Origin: Gracilaria gracilis
Lineage: Eukaryota > Rhodophyta > Florideophyceae > Gracilariales > Gracilariaceae
DNA: 64,000 nt
Direction of reading: 5' to 3'
Assembly: GCA_030374805.1 (NCBI GenBank)
Contig: JARGSG010000247.1
Location: 1 to 64,000 of the forward strand
Under the pieces are notes generated by a model that was not told where the DNA came from, did not search any database, and saw only the letters and a list, made by a program, of their open reading frames with translations. Below, piece by piece: positions 1 to 15,000 of this stretch (the first letter of the stretch is position 1; the number at the start of each line of letters is the position of its first letter). The translations under genes and the position numbers were made by a program.

Positions 1-3000
1 AAAGAAGGGTTTGTGGGGCGTGTGATATATGGAGATGCGGTGGAGAATGTGTAGATTGGAGTGTGTAGAGTAGAAATAGCACGTTAGAACATGATGGTAA
101 GGTGAGGAGCTGAACGGAGCAAGTAGGGTTCCAGAGCGGTTTGGAAGGTGTGGAGCGGTGAGAACAGTTCAGCATGCTGAAGAGATGGGAAAGGCCTTTA
201 GTGGCTCTGGTCGGTTGCCAGGAGAACAAAAATGTGGCACCAGGTATGATGCTTTCCGCTCACAGAGACGACAGTGGGACTAAAGACGGCTCTGGGGTTT
301 CGGGAAGCATTTGCGTTTTGGTTTCGGTTTCGGCATGGGTTTGGGCCGTCATTGCGATGGGCGTTGAAGACGGTCCTCATTAACGACTTCGCATGAGTAG
401 GTTATCAGTGAAGATGGCCTAGTAAACTGATGTATTGAGAGCGGCGGCACGAAATCGGATATTCATAGGTACCTTGGTGTAGTAGAAAGAAGGGTTTGTG
501 GGGCGTGTGATATATGGAGATGCGGTGGAGAATGTGTAGATTGGAGTGTGTAGAGTAGAAATAGCACGTTAGAACATGATGGTAAGGTGAGGAGCTGAAC
601 GGAGCAAGTAGGGTTCCAGAGCGGTTTGGAAGGTGTGGAGCGGTGAGAACAGTTCAGCATGCTGAAGAGATGGGAAAGGCCTTTAGTGGCTCTGGTCGGC
701 GGCCAGGAGAACAAAAATGTGGCACCAGGTATGATGCTTTCCGCTCACAGAGACGACAGTGGGACTAAAGACGGCTCTGGGGTTTCGGGAAGCATTTGCG
801 TTTTGGTTTCGGTTTCGGCATGGGTTTGGGCCGTCATTGCGATGGGCGTTGAAGACGGTCCTCATTAACGACTTCGCATGAGTAGGTTATCAGTGAAGAT
901 GGCCTAGTAAACTGATGTATTGAGAGCGGCGGCACGAAATCGGATATTCATAGGTACCTTGGTGTAGTAGAAAGAAGGGTTTGTGGGGCGTGTGATATAT
1001 GGAGATGCGGTGGAGAATGTGTAGATTGGAGTGTGTAGAGTAGAAATAGCACGTTAGAACATGATGGTAAGGTGAGGAGCTGAACGGAGCAAGTAGGGTT
1101 CCAGAGCGGTTTGGAAGGTGTGGAGCGGTGAGAACAGTTCAGCATGCTGAAGAGATGGGAAAGGCCTTTAGTGGCTCTGGTCGGTTGCCAGGAGAACAAA
1201 AATGTGGCACCAGGTATGATGCTTTCCGCTCACAGAGACGACAGTGGGACTAAAGACGGCTCTGGGGTTTCGGGAAGCATTTGCGTTTTGGTTTCGGTTT
1301 CGGCATGGGTTTGGGCCGTCATTGCGATGGGCGTTGAAGACGGTCCTCATTAACGACTTCGCATGAGTAGGTTATCAGTGAAGATGGCCTAGTAAACTGA
1401 TGTATTGAGAGCGGCGGCACGAAATCGGATATTCATAGGTACCTTGGTGTAGTAGAAAGAAGGGTTTGTGGGGCGTGTGATATATGGAGATGCGGTGGAG
1501 AATGTGTAGATTGGAGTGTGTAGAGTAGAAATAGCACGTTAGAACATGATGGTAAGGTGAGGAGCTGAACGGAGCAAGTAGGGTTCCAGAGCGGTTTGGA
1601 AGGTGTGGAGCGGTGAGAACAGTTCAGCATGCTGAAGAGATGGGAAAGGCCTTTAGTGGCTCTGGTCGGTTGCCAGGAGAACAAAAATGTGGCACCAGGT
1701 ATGATGCTTTCCGCTCACAGAGACGACAGTGGGACTAAAGACGGCTCTGGGGTTTCGGGAAGCATTTGCGTTTTGGTTTCGGTTTCGGCATGGGTTTGGG
1801 CCGTCATTGCGATGGGCGTTGAAGACGGTCCTCATTAACGACTTCGCATGAGTAGGTTATCAGTGAAGATGGCCTAGTAAACTGATGTATTGAGAGCGGC
1901 GGCACGAAATCGGATATTCATAGGTACCTTGGTGTAGTAGAAAGAAGGGTTTGTGGGGCGTGTGATATATGGAGATGCGGTGGAGAATGTGTAGATTGGA
2001 GTGTGTAGAGTAGAAATAGCACGTTAGAACATGATGGTAAGGTGAGGAGCTGAACGGAGCAAGTAGGGTTCCAGAGCGGTTTGGAAGGTGTGGAGCGGTG
2101 AGAACAGTTCAGCATGCTGAAGAGATGGGAAAGGCCTTTAGTGGCTCTGGTCGGTTGCCAGGAGAACAAAAATGTGGCACCAGGTATGATGCTTTCCGCT
2201 CACAGAGACGACAGTGGGACTAAAGACGGCTCTGGGGTTTCGGGAAGCATTTGCGTTTTGGTTTCGGTTTCGGCATGGGTTTGGGCCGTCATTGCGATGG
2301 GCGTTGAAGACGGTCCTCATTAACGACTTCGCATGAGTAGGTTATCAGTGAAGATGGCCTAGTAAACTGATGTATTGAGAGCGGCGGCACGAAATCGGAT
2401 ATTCATAGGTACCTTGGTGTAGTAGAAAGAAGGGTTTGTGGGGCGTGTGATATATGGAGATGCGGTGGAGAATGTGTAGATTGGAGTGTGTAGAGTAGAA
2501 ATAGCACGTTAGAACATGATGGTAAGGTGAGGAGCTGAACGGAGCAAGTAGGGTTCCAGAGCGGTTTGGAAGGTGTGGAGCGGTGAGAACAGTTCAGCAT
2601 GCTGAAGAGATGGGAAAGGCCTTTAGTGGCTCTGGTCGGTTGCCAGGAGAACAAAAATGTGGCACCAGGTATGATGCTTTCCGCTCACAGAGACGACAGT
2701 GGGACTAAAGACGGCTCTGGGGTTTCGGGAAGCATTTGCGTTTTGGTTTCGGTTTCGGCATGGGTTTGGGCCGTCATTGCGATGGGCGTTGAAGACGGTC
2801 CTCATTAACGACTTCGCATGAGTAGGTTATCAGTGAAGATGGCCTAGTAAACTGATGTATTGAGAGCGGCGGCACGAAATCGGATATTCATAGGTACCTT
2901 GGTGTAGTAGAAAGAAGGGTTTGTGGGGCGTGTGATATATGGAGATGCGGTGGAGAATGTGTAGATTGGAGTGTGTAGAGTAGAAATAGCACGTTAGAAC

Positions 3001-6000
3001 ATGATGGTAAGGTGAGGAGCTGAACGGAGCAAGTAGGGTTCCAGAGCGGTTTGGAAGGTGTGGAGCGGTGAGAACAGTTCAGCATGCTGAAGAGATGGGA
3101 AAGGCCTTTAGTGGCTCTGGTCGGTTGCCAGGAGAACAAAAATGTGGCACCAGGTATGATGCTTTCCGCTCACAGAGACGACAGTGGGACTAAAGACGGC
3201 TCTGGGGTTTCGGGAAGCATTTGCGTTTTGGTTTCGGTTTCGGCATGGGTTTGGGCCGTCATTGCGATGGGCGTTGAAGACGGTCCTCATTAACGACTTC
3301 GCATGAGTAGGTTATCAGTGAAGATGGCCTAGTAAACTGATGTATTGAGAGCGGCGGCACGAAATCGGATATTCATAGGTACCTTGGTGTAGTAGAAAGA
3401 AGGGTTTGTGGGGCGTGTGATATATGGAGATGCGGTGGAGAATGTGTAGATTGGAGTGTGTAGAGTAGAAATAGCACGTTAGAACATGATGGTAAGGTGA
3501 GGAGCTGAACGGAGCAAGTAGGGTTCCAGAGCGGTTTGGAAGGTGTGGAGCGGTGAGAACAGTTCAGCATGCTGAAGAGATGGGAAAGGCCTTTAGTGGC
3601 TCTGGTCGGTTGCCAGGAGAACAAAAATGTGGCACCAGGTATGATGCTTTCCGCTCACAGAGACGACAGTGGGACTAAAGACGGCTCTGGGGTTTCGGGA
3701 AGCATTTGCGTTTTGGTTTCGGTTTCGGCATGGGTTTGGGCCGTCATTGCGATGGGCGTTGAAGACGGTCCTCATTAACGACTTCGCATGAGTAGGTTAT
3801 CAGTGAAGATGGCCTAGTAAACTGATGTATTGAGAGCGGCGGCACGAAATCGGATATTCATAGGTACCTTGGTGTAGTAGAAAGAAGGGTTTGTGGGGCG
3901 TGTGATATATGGAGATGCGGTGGAGAATGTGTAGATTGGAGTGTGTAGAGTAGAAATAGCACGTTAGAACATGATGGTAAGGTGAGGAGCTGAACGGAGC
4001 AAGTAGGGTTCCAGAGCGGTTTGGAAGGTGTGGAGCGGTGAGAACAGTTCAGCATGCTGAAGAGATGGGAAAGGCCTTTAGTGGCTCTGGTCGGTTGCCA
4101 GGAGAACAAAAATGTGGCACCAGGTATGATGCTTTCCGCTCACAGAGACGACAGTGGGACTAAAGACGGCTCTGGGGTTTCGGGAAGCATTTGCGTTTTG
4201 GTTTCGGTTTCGGCATGGGTTTGGGCCGTCATTGCGATGGGCGTTGAAGACGGTCCTCATTAACGACTTCGCATGAGTAGGTTATCAGTGAAGATGGCCT
4301 AGTAAACTGATGTATTGAGAGCGGCGGCACGAAATCGGATATTCATAGGTACCTTGGTGTAGTAGAAAGAAGGGTTTGTGGGGCGTGTGATATATGGAGA
4401 TGCGGTGGAGAATGTGTAGATTGGAGTGTGTAGAGTAGAAATAGCACGTTAGAACATGATGGTAAGGTGAGGAGCTGAACGGAGCAAGTAGGGTTCCAGA
4501 GCGGTTTGGAAGGTGTGGAGCGGTGAGAACAGTTCAGCATGCTGAAGAGATGGGAAAGGCCTTTAGTGGCTCTGGTCGGTTGCCAGGAGAACAAAAATGT
4601 GGCACCAGGTATGATGCTTTCCGCTCACAGAGACGACAGTGGGACTAAAGACGGCTCTGGGGTTTCGGGAAGCATTTGCGTTTTGGTTTCGGTTTCGGCA
4701 TGGGTTTGGGCCGTCATTGCGATGGGCGTTGAAGACGGTCCTCATTAACGACTTCGCATGAGTAGGTTATCAGTGAAGATGGCCTAGTAAACTGATGTAT
4801 TGAGAGCGGCGGCACGAAATCGGATATTCATAGGTACCTTGGTGTAGTAGAAAGAAGGGTTTGTGGGGCGTGTGATATATGGAGATGCGGTGGAGAATGT
4901 GTAGATTGGAGTGTGTAGAGTAGAAATAGCACGTTAGAACATGATGGTAAGGTGAGGAGCTGAACGGAGCAAGTAGGGTTCCAGAGCGGTTTGGAAGGTG
5001 TGGAGCGGTGAGAACAGTTCAGCATGCTGAAGAGATGGGAAAGGCCTTTAGTGGCTCTGGTCGGTTGCCAGGAGAACAAAAATGTGGCACCAGGTATGAT
5101 GCTTTCCGCTCACAGAGACGACAGTGGGACTAAAGACGGCTCTGGGGTTTCGGGAAGCATTTGCGTTTTGGTTTCGGTTTCGGCATGGGTTTGGGCCGTC
5201 ATTGCGATGGGCGTTGAAGACGGTCCTCATTAACGACTTCGCATGAGTAGGTTATCAGTGAAGATGGCCTAGTAAACTGATGTATTGAGAGCGGCGGCAC
5301 GAAATCGGATATTCATAGGTACCTTGGTGTAGTAGAAAGAAGGGTTTGTGGGGCGTGTGATATATGGAGATGCGGTGGAGAATGTGTAGATTGGAGTGTG
5401 TAGAGTAGAAATAGCACGTTAGAACATGATGGTAAGGTGAGGAGCTGAACGGAGCAAGTAGGGTTCCAGAGCGGTTTGGAAGGTGTGGAGCGGTGAGAAC
5501 AGTTCAGCATGCTGAAGAGATGGGAAAGGCCTTTAGTGGCTCTGGTCGGTTGCCAGGAGAACAAAAATGTGGCACCAGGTATGATGCTTTCCGCTCACAG
5601 AGACGACAGTGGGACTAAAGACGGCTCTGGGGTTTCGGGAAGCATTTGCGTTTTGGTTTCGGTTTCGGCATGGGTTTGGGCCGTCATTGCGATGGGCGTT
5701 GAAGACGGTCCTCATTAACGACTTCGCATGAGTAGGTTATCAGTGAAGATGGCCTAGTAAACTGATGTATTGAGAGCGGCGGCACGAAATCGGATATTCA
5801 TAGGTACCTTGGTGTAGTAGAAAGAAGGGTTTGTGGGGCGTGTGATATATGGAGATGCGGTGGAGAATGTGTAGATTGGAGTGTGTAGAGTAGAAATAGC
5901 ACGTTAGAACATGATGGTAAGGTGAGGAGCTGAACGGAGCAAGTAGGGTTCCAGAGCGGTTTGGAAGGTGTGGAGCGGTGAGAACAGTTCAGCATGCTGA

Positions 6001-9000
6001 AGAGATGGGAAAGGCCTTTAGTGGCTCTGGTCGGTTGCCAGGAGAACAAAAATGTGGCACCAGGTATGATGCTTTCCGCTCACAGAGACGACAGTGGGAC
6101 TAAAGACGGCTCTGGGGTTTCGGGAAGCATTTGCGTTTTGGTTTCGGTTTCGGCATGGGTTTGGGCCGTCATTGCGATGGGCGTTGAAGACGGTCCTCAT
6201 TAACGACTTCGCATGAGTAGGTTATCAGTGAAGATGGCCTAGTAAACTGATGTATTGAGAGCGGCGGCACGAAATCGGATATTCATAGGTACCTTGGTGT
6301 AGTAGAAAGAAGGGTTTGTGGGGCGTGTGATATATGGAGATGCGGTGGAGAATGTGTAGATTGGAGTGTGTAGAGTAGAAATAGCACGTTAGAACATGAT
6401 GGTAAGGTGAGGAGCTGAACGGAGCAAGTAGGGTTCCAGAGCGGTTTGGAAGGTGTGGAGCGGTGAGAACAGTTCAGCATGCTGAAGAGATGGGAAAGGC
6501 CTTTAGTGGCTCTGGTCGGTTGCCAGGAGAACAAAAATGTGGCACCAGGTATGATGCTTTCCGCTCACAGAGACGACAGTGGGACTAAAGACGGCTCTGG
6601 GGTTTCGGGAAGCATTTGCGTTTTGGTTTCGGTTTCGGCATGGGTTTGGGCCGTCATTGCGATGGGCGTTGAAGACGGTCCTCATTAACGACTTCGCATG
6701 AGTAGGTTATCAGTGAAGATGGCCTAGTAAACTGATGTATTGAGAGCGGCGGCACGAAATCGGATATTCATAGGTACCTTGGTGTAGTAGAAAGAAGGGT
6801 TTGTGGGGCGTGTGATATATGGAGATGCGGTGGAGAATGTGTAGATTGGAGTGTGTAGAGTAGAAATAGCACGTTAGAACATGATGGTAAGGTGAGGAGC
6901 TGAACGGAGCAAGTAGGGTTCCAGAGCGGTTTGGAAGGTGTGGAGCGGTGAGAACAGTTCAGCATGCTGAAGAGATGGGAAAGGCCTTTAGTGGCTCTGG
7001 TCGGTTGCCAGGAGAACAAAAATGTGGCACCAGGTATGATGCTTTCCGCTCACAGAGACGACAGTGGGACTAAAGACGGCTCTGGGGTTTCGGGAAGCAT
7101 TTGCGTTTTGGTTTCGGTTTCGGCATGGGTTTGGGCCGTCATTGCGATGGGCGTTGAAGACGGTCCTCATTAACGACTTCGCATGAGTAGGTTATCAGTG
7201 AAGATGGCCTAGTAAACTGATGTATTGAGAGCGGCGGCACGAAATCGGATATTCATAGGTACCTTGGTGTAGTAGAAAGAAGGGTTTGTGGGGCGTGTGA
7301 TATATGGAGATGCGGTGGAGAATGTGTAGATTGGAGTGTGTAGAGTAGAAATAGCACGTTAGAACATGATGGTAAGGTGAGGAGCTGAACGGAGCAAGTA
7401 GGGTTCCAGAGCGGTTTGGAAGGTGTGGAGCGGTGAGAACAGTTCAGCATGCTGAAGAGATGGGAAAGGCCTTTAGTGGCTCTGGTCGGTTGCCAGGAGA
7501 ACAAAAATGTGGCACCAGGTATGATGCTTTCCGCTCACAGAGACGACAGTGGGACTAAAGACGGCTCTGGGGTTTCGGGAAGCATTTGCGTTTTGGTTTC
7601 GGTTTCGGCATGGGTTTGGGCCGTCATTGCGATGGGCGTTGAAGACGGTCCTCATTAACGACTTCGCATGAGTAGGTTATCAGTGAAGATGGCCTAGTAA
7701 ACTGATGTATTGAGAGCGGCGGCACGAAATCGGATATTCATAGGTACCTTGGTGTAGTAGAAAGAAGGGTTTGTGGGGCGTGTGATATATGGAGATGCGG
7801 TGGAGAATGTGTAGATTGGAGTGTGTAGAGTAGAAATAGCACGTTAGAACATGATGGTAAGGTGAGGAGCTGAACGGAGCAAGTAGGGTTCCAGAGCGGT
7901 TTGGAAGGTGTGGAGCGGTGAGAACAGTTCAGCATGCTGAAGAGATGGGAAAGGCCTTTAGTGGCTCTGGTCGGTTGCCAGGAGAACAAAAATGTGGCAC
8001 CAGGTATGATGCTTTCCGCTCACAGAGACGACAGTGGGACTAAAGACGGCTCTGGGGTTTCGGGAAGCATTTGCGTTTTGGTTTCGGTTTCGGCATGGGT
8101 TTGGGCCGTCATTGCGATGGGCGTTGAAGACGGTCCTCATTAACGACTTCGCATGAGTAGGTTATCAGTGAAGATGGCCTAGTAAACTGATGTATTGAGA
8201 GCGGCGGCACGAAATCGGATATTCATAGGTACCTTGGTGTAGTAGAAAGAAGGGTTTGTGGGGCGTGTGATATATGGAGATGCGGTGGAGAATGTGTAGA
8301 TTGGAGTGTGTAGAGTAGAAATAGCACGTTAGAACATGATGGTAAGGTGAGGAGCTGAACGGAGCAAGTAGGGTTCCAGAGCGGTTTGGAAGGTGTGGAG
8401 CGGTGAGAACAGTTCAGCATGCTGAAGAGATGGGAAAGGCCTTTAGTGGCTCTGGTCGGCGGCCAGGAGAACAAAAATGTGGCACCAGGTATGATGCTTT
8501 CCGCTCACAGAGACGACAGTGGGACTAAAGACGGCTCTGGGGTTTCGGGAAGCATTTGCGTTTTGGTTTCGGTTTCGGCATGGGTTTGGGCCGTCATTGC
8601 GATGGGCGTTGAAGACGGTCCTCATTAACGACTTCGCATGAGTAGGTTATCAGTGAAGATGGCCTAGTAAACTGATGTATTGAGAGCGGCGGCACGAAAT
8701 CGGATATTCATAGGTACCTTGGTGTAGTAGAAAGAAGGGTTTGTGGGGCGTGTGATATATGGAGATGCGGTGGAGAATGTGTAGATTGGAGTGTGTAGAG
8801 TAGAAATAGCACGTTAGAACATGATGGTAAGGTGAGGAGCTGAACGGAGCAAGTAGGGTTCCAGAGCGGTTTGGAAGGTGTGGAGCGGTGAGAACAGTTC
8901 AGCATGCTGAAGAGATGGGAAAGGCCTTTAGTGGCTCTGGTCGGTTGCCAGGAGAACAAAAATGTGGCACCAGGTATGATGCTTTCCGCTCACAGAGACG

Positions 9001-12000
9001 ACAGTGGGACTAAAGACGGCTCTGGGGTTTCGGGAAGCATTTGCGTTTTGGTTTCGGTTTCGGCATGGGTTTGGGCCGTCATTGCGATGGGCGTTGAAGA
9101 CGGTCCTCATTAACGACTTCGCATGAGTAGGTTATCAGTGAAGATGGCCTAGTAAACTGATGTATTGAGAGCGGCGGCACGAAATCGGATATTCATAGGT
9201 ACCTTGGTGTAGTAGAAAGAAGGGTTTGTGGGGCGTGTGATATATGGAGATGCGGTGGAGAATGTGTAGATTGGAGTGTGTAGAGTAGAAATAGCACGTT
9301 AGAACATGATGGTAAGGTGAGGAGCTGAACGGAGCAAGTAGGGTTCCAGAGCGGTTTGGAAGGTGTGGAGCGGTGAGAACAGTTCAGCATGCTGAAGAGA
9401 TGGGAAAGGCCTTTAGTGGCTCTGGTCGGTTGCCAGGAGAACAAAAATGTGGCACCAGGTATGATGCTTTCCGCTCACAGAGACGACAGTGGGACTAAAG
9501 ACGGCTCTGGGGTTTCGGGAAGCATTTGCGTTTTGGTTTCGGTTTCGGCATGGGTTTGGGCCGTCATTGCGATGGGCGTTGAAGACGGTCCTCATTAACG
9601 ACTTCGCATGAGTAGGTTATCAGTGAAGATGGCCTAGTAAACTGATGTATTGAGAGCGGCGGCACGAAATCGGATATTCATAGGTACCTTGGTGTAGTAG
9701 AAAGAAGGGTTTGTGGGGCGTGTGATATATGGAGATGCGGTGGAGAATGTGTAGATTGGAGTGTGTAGAGTAGAAATAGCACGTTAGAACATGATGGTAA
9801 GGTGAGGAGCTGAACGGAGCAAGTAGGGTTCCAGAGCGGTTTGGAAGGTGTGGAGCGGTGAGAACAGTTCAGCATGCTGAAGAGATGGGAAAGGCCTTTA
9901 GTGGCTCTGGTCGGTTGCCAGGAGAACAAAAATGTGGCACCAGGTATGATGCTTTCCGCTCACAGAGACGACAGTGGGACTAAAGACGGCTCTGGGGTTT
10001 CGGGAAGCATTTGCGTTTTGGTTTCGGTTTCGGCATGGGTTTGGGCCGTCATTGCGATGGGCGTTGAAGACGGTCCTCATTAACGACTTCGCATGAGTAG
10101 GTTATCAGTGAAGATGGCCTAGTAAACTGATGTATTGAGAGCGGCGGCACGAAATCGGATATTCATAGGTACCTTGGTGTAGTAGAAAGAAGGGTTTGTG
10201 GGGCGTGTGATATATGGAGATGCGGTGGAGAATGTGTAGATTGGAGTGTGTAGAGTAGAAATAGCACGTTAGAACATGATGGTAAGGTGAGGAGCTGAAC
10301 GGAGCAAGTAGGGTTCCAGAGCGGTTTGGAAGGTGTGGAGCGGTGAGAACAGTTCAGCATGCTGAAGAGATGGGAAAGGCCTTTAGTGGCTCTGGTCGGT
10401 TGCCAGGAGAACAAAAATGTGGCACCAGGTATGATGCTTTCCGCTCACAGAGACGACAGTGGGACTAAAGACGGCTCTGGGGTTTCGGGAAGCATTTGCG
10501 TTTTGGTTTCGGTTTCGGCATGGGTTTGGGCCGTCATTGCGATGGGCGTTGAAGACGGTCCTCATTAACGACTTCGCATGAGTAGGTTATCAGTGAAGAT
10601 GGCCTAGTAAACTGATGTATTGAGAGCGGCGGCACGAAATCGGATATTCATAGGTACCTTGGTGTAGTAGAAAGAAGGGTTTGTGGGGCGTGTGATATAT
10701 GGAGATGCGGTGGAGAATGTGTAGATTGGAGTGTGTAGAGTAGAAATAGCACGTTAGAACATGATGGTAAGGTGAGGAGCTGAACGGAGCAAGTAGGGTT
10801 CCAGAGCGGTTTGGAAGGTGTGGAGCGGTGAGAACAGTTCAGCATGCTGAAGAGATGGGAAAGGCCTTTAGTGGCTCTGGTCGGTTGCCAGGAGAACAAA
10901 AATGTGGCACCAGGTATGATGCTTTCCGCTCACAGAGACGACAGTGGGACTAAAGACGGCTCTGGGGTTTCGGGAAGCATTTGCGTTTTGGTTTCGGTTT
11001 CGGCATGGGTTTGGGCCGTCATTGCGATGGGCGTTGAAGACGGTCCTCATTAACGACTTCGCATGAGTAGGTTATCAGTGAAGATGGCCTAGTAAACTGA
11101 TGTATTGAGAGCGGCGGCACGAAATCGGATATTCATAGGTACCTTGGTGTAGTAGAAAGAAGGGTTTGTGGGGCGTGTGATATATGGAGATGCGGTGGAG
11201 AATGTGTAGATTGGAGTGTGTAGAGTAGAAATAGCACGTTAGAACATGATGGTAAGGTGAGGAGCTGAACGGAGCAAGTAGGGTTCCAGAGCGGTTTGGA
11301 AGGTGTGGAGCGGTGAGAACAGTTCAGCATGCTGAAGAGATGGGAAAGGCCTTTAGTGGCTCTGGTCGGTTGCCAGGAGAACAAAAATGTGGCACCAGGT
11401 ATGATGCTTTCCGCTCACAGAGACGACAGTGGGACTAAAGACGGCTCTGGGGTTTCGGGAAGCATTTGCGTTTTGGTTTCGGTTTCGGCATGGGTTTGGG
11501 CCGTCATTGCGATGGGCGTTGAAGACGGTCCTCATTAACGACTTCGCATGAGTAGGTTATCAGTGAAGATGGCCTAGTAAACTGATGTATTGAGAGCGGC
11601 GGCACGAAATCGGATATTCATAGGTACCTTGGTGTAGTAGAAAGAAGGGTTTGTGGGGCGTGTGATATATGGAGATGCGGTGGAGAATGTGTAGATTGGA
11701 GTGTGTAGAGTAGAAATAGCACGTTAGAACATGATGGTAAGGTGAGGAGCTGAACGGAGCAAGTAGGGTTCCAGAGCGGTTTGGAAGGTGTGGAGCGGTG
11801 AGAACAGTTCAGCATGCTGAAGAGATGGGAAAGGCCTTTAGTGGCTCTGGTCGGTTGCCAGGAGAACAAAAATGTGGCACCAGGTATGATGCTTTCCGCT
11901 CACAGAGACGACAGTGGGACTAAAGACGGCTCTGGGGTTTCGGGAAGCATTTGCGTTTTGGTTTCGGTTTCGGCATGGGTTTGGGCCGTCATTGCGATGG

Positions 12001-15000
12001 GCGTTGAAGACGGTCCTCATTAACGACTTCGCATGAGTAGGTTATCAGTGAAGATGGCCTAGTAAACTGATGTATTGAGAGCGGCGGCACGAAATCGGAT
12101 ATTCATAGGTACCTTGGTGTAGTAGAAAGAAGGGTTTGTGGGGCGTGTGATATATGGAGATGCGGTGGAGAATGTGTAGATTGGAGTGTGTAGAGTAGAA
12201 ATAGCACGTTAGAACATGATGGTAAGGTGAGGAGCTGAACGGAGCAAGTAGGGTTCCAGAGCGGTTTGGAAGGTGTGGAGCGGTGAGAACAGTTCAGCAT
12301 GCTGAAGAGATGGGAAAGGCCTTTAGTGGCTCTGGTCGGTTGCCAGGAGAACAAAAATGTGGCACCAGGTATGATGCTTTCCGCTCACAGAGACGACAGT
12401 GGGACTAAAGACGGCTCTGGGGTTTCGGGAAGCATTTGCGTTTTGGTTTCGGTTTCGGCATGGGTTTGGGCCGTCATTGCGATGGGCGTTGAAGACGGTC
12501 CTCATTAACGACTTCGCATGAGTAGGTTATCAGTGAAGATGGCCTAGTAAACTGATGTATTGAGAGCGGCGGCACGAAATCGGATATTCATAGGTACCTT
12601 GGTGTAGTAGAAAGAAGGGTTTGTGGGGCGTGTGATATATGGAGATGCGGTGGAGAATGTGTAGATTGGAGTGTGTAGAGTAGAAATAGCACGTTAGAAC
12701 ATGATGGTAAGGTGAGGAGCTGAACGGAGCAAGTAGGGTTCCAGAGCGGTTTGGAAGGTGTGGAGCGGTGAGAACAGTTCAGCATGCTGAAGAGATGGGA
12801 AAGGCCTTTAGTGGCTCTGGTCGGTTGCCAGGAGAACAAAAATGTGGCACCAGGTATGATGCTTTCCGCTCACAGAGACGACAGTGGGACTAAAGACGGC
12901 TCTGGGGTTTCGGGAAGCATTTGCGTTTTGGTTTCGGTTTCGGCATGGGTTTGGGCCGTCATTGCGATGGGCGTTGAAGACGGTCCTCATTAACGACTTC
13001 GCATGAGTAGGTTATCAGTGAAGATGGCCTAGTAAACTGATGTATTGAGAGCGGCGGCACGAAATCGGATATTCATAGGTACCTTGGTGTAGTAGAAAGA
13101 AGGGTTTGTGGGGCGTGTGATATATGGAGATGCGGTGGAGAATGTGTAGATTGGAGTGTGTAGAGTAGAAATAGCACGTTAGAACATGATGGTAAGGTGA
13201 GGAGCTGAACGGAGCAAGTAGGGTTCCAGAGCGGTTTGGAAGGTGTGGAGCGGTGAGAACAGTTCAGCATGCTGAAGAGATGGGAAAGGCCTTTAGTGGC
13301 TCTGGTCGGTTGCCAGGAGAACAAAAATGTGGCACCAGGTATGATGCTTTCCGCTCACAGAGACGACAGTGGGACTAAAGACGGCTCTGGGGTTTCGGGA
13401 AGCATTTGCGTTTTGGTTTCGGTTTCGGCATGGGTTTGGGCCGTCATTGCGATGGGCGTTGAAGACGGTCCTCATTAACGACTTCGCATGAGTAGGTTAT
13501 CAGTGAAGATGGCCTAGTAAACTGATGTATTGAGAGCGGCGGCACGAAATCGGATATTCATAGGTACCTTGGTGTAGTAGAAAGAAGGGTTTGTGGGGCG
13601 TGTGATATATGGAGATGCGGTGGAGAATGTGTAGATTGGAGTGTGTAGAGTAGAAATAGCACGTTAGAACATGATGGTAAGGTGAGGAGCTGAACGGAGC
13701 AAGTAGGGTTCCAGAGCGGTTTGGAAGGTGTGGAGCGGTGAGAACAGTTCAGCATGCTGAAGAGATGGGAAAGGCCTTTAGTGGCTCTGGTCGGTTGCCA
13801 GGAGAACAAAAATGTGGCACCAGGTATGATGCTTTCCGCTCACAGAGACGACAGTGGGACTAAAGACGGCTCTGGGGTTTCGGGAAGCATTTGCGTTTTG
13901 GTTTCGGTTTCGGCATGGGTTTGGGCCGTCATTGCGATGGGCGTTGAAGACGGTCCTCATTAACGACTTCGCATGAGTAGGTTATCAGTGAAGATGGCCT
14001 AGTAAACTGATGTATTGAGAGCGGCGGCACGAAATCGGATATTCATAGGTACCTTGGTGTAGTAGAAAGAAGGGTTTGTGGGGCGTGTGATATATGGAGA
14101 TGCGGTGGAGAATGTGTAGATTGGAGTGTGTAGAGTAGAAATAGCACGTTAGAACATGATGGTAAGGTGAGGAGCTGAACGGAGCAAGTAGGGTTCCAGA
14201 GCGGTTTGGAAGGTGTGGAGCGGTGAGAACAGTTCAGCATGCTGAAGAGATGGGAAAGGCCTTTAGTGGCTCTGGTCGGTTGCCAGGAGAACAAAAATGT
14301 GGCACCAGGTATGATGCTTTCCGCTCACAGAGACGACAGTGGGACTAAAGACGGCTCTGGGGTTTCGGGAAGCATTTGCGTTTTGGTTTCGGTTTCGGCA
14401 TGGGTTTGGGCCGTCATTGCGATGGGCGTTGAAGACGGTCCTCATTAACGACTTCGCATGAGTAGGTTATCAGTGAAGATGGCCTAGTAAACTGATGTAT
14501 TGAGAGCGGCGGCACGAAATCGGATATTCATAGGTACCTTGGTGTAGTAGAAAGAAGGGTTTGTGGGGCGTGTGATATATGGAGATGCGGTGGAGAATGT
14601 GTAGATTGGAGTGTGTAGAGTAGAAATAGCACGTTAGAACATGATGGTAAGGTGAGGAGCTGAACGGAGCAAGTAGGGTTCCAGAGCGGTTTGGAAGGTG
14701 TGGAGCGGTGAGAACAGTTCAGCATGCTGAAGAGATGGGAAAGGCCTTTAGTGGCTCTGGTCGGTTGCCAGGAGAACAAAAATGTGGCACCAGGTATGAT
14801 GCTTTCCGCTCACAGAGACGACAGTGGGACTAAAGACGGCTCTGGGGTTTCGGGAAGCATTTGCGTTTTGGTTTCGGTTTCGGCATGGGTTTGGGCCGTC
14901 ATTGCGATGGGCGTTGAAGACGGTCCTCATTAACGACTTCGCATGAGTAGGTTATCAGTGAAGATGGCCTAGTAAACTGATGTATTGAGAGCGGCGGCAC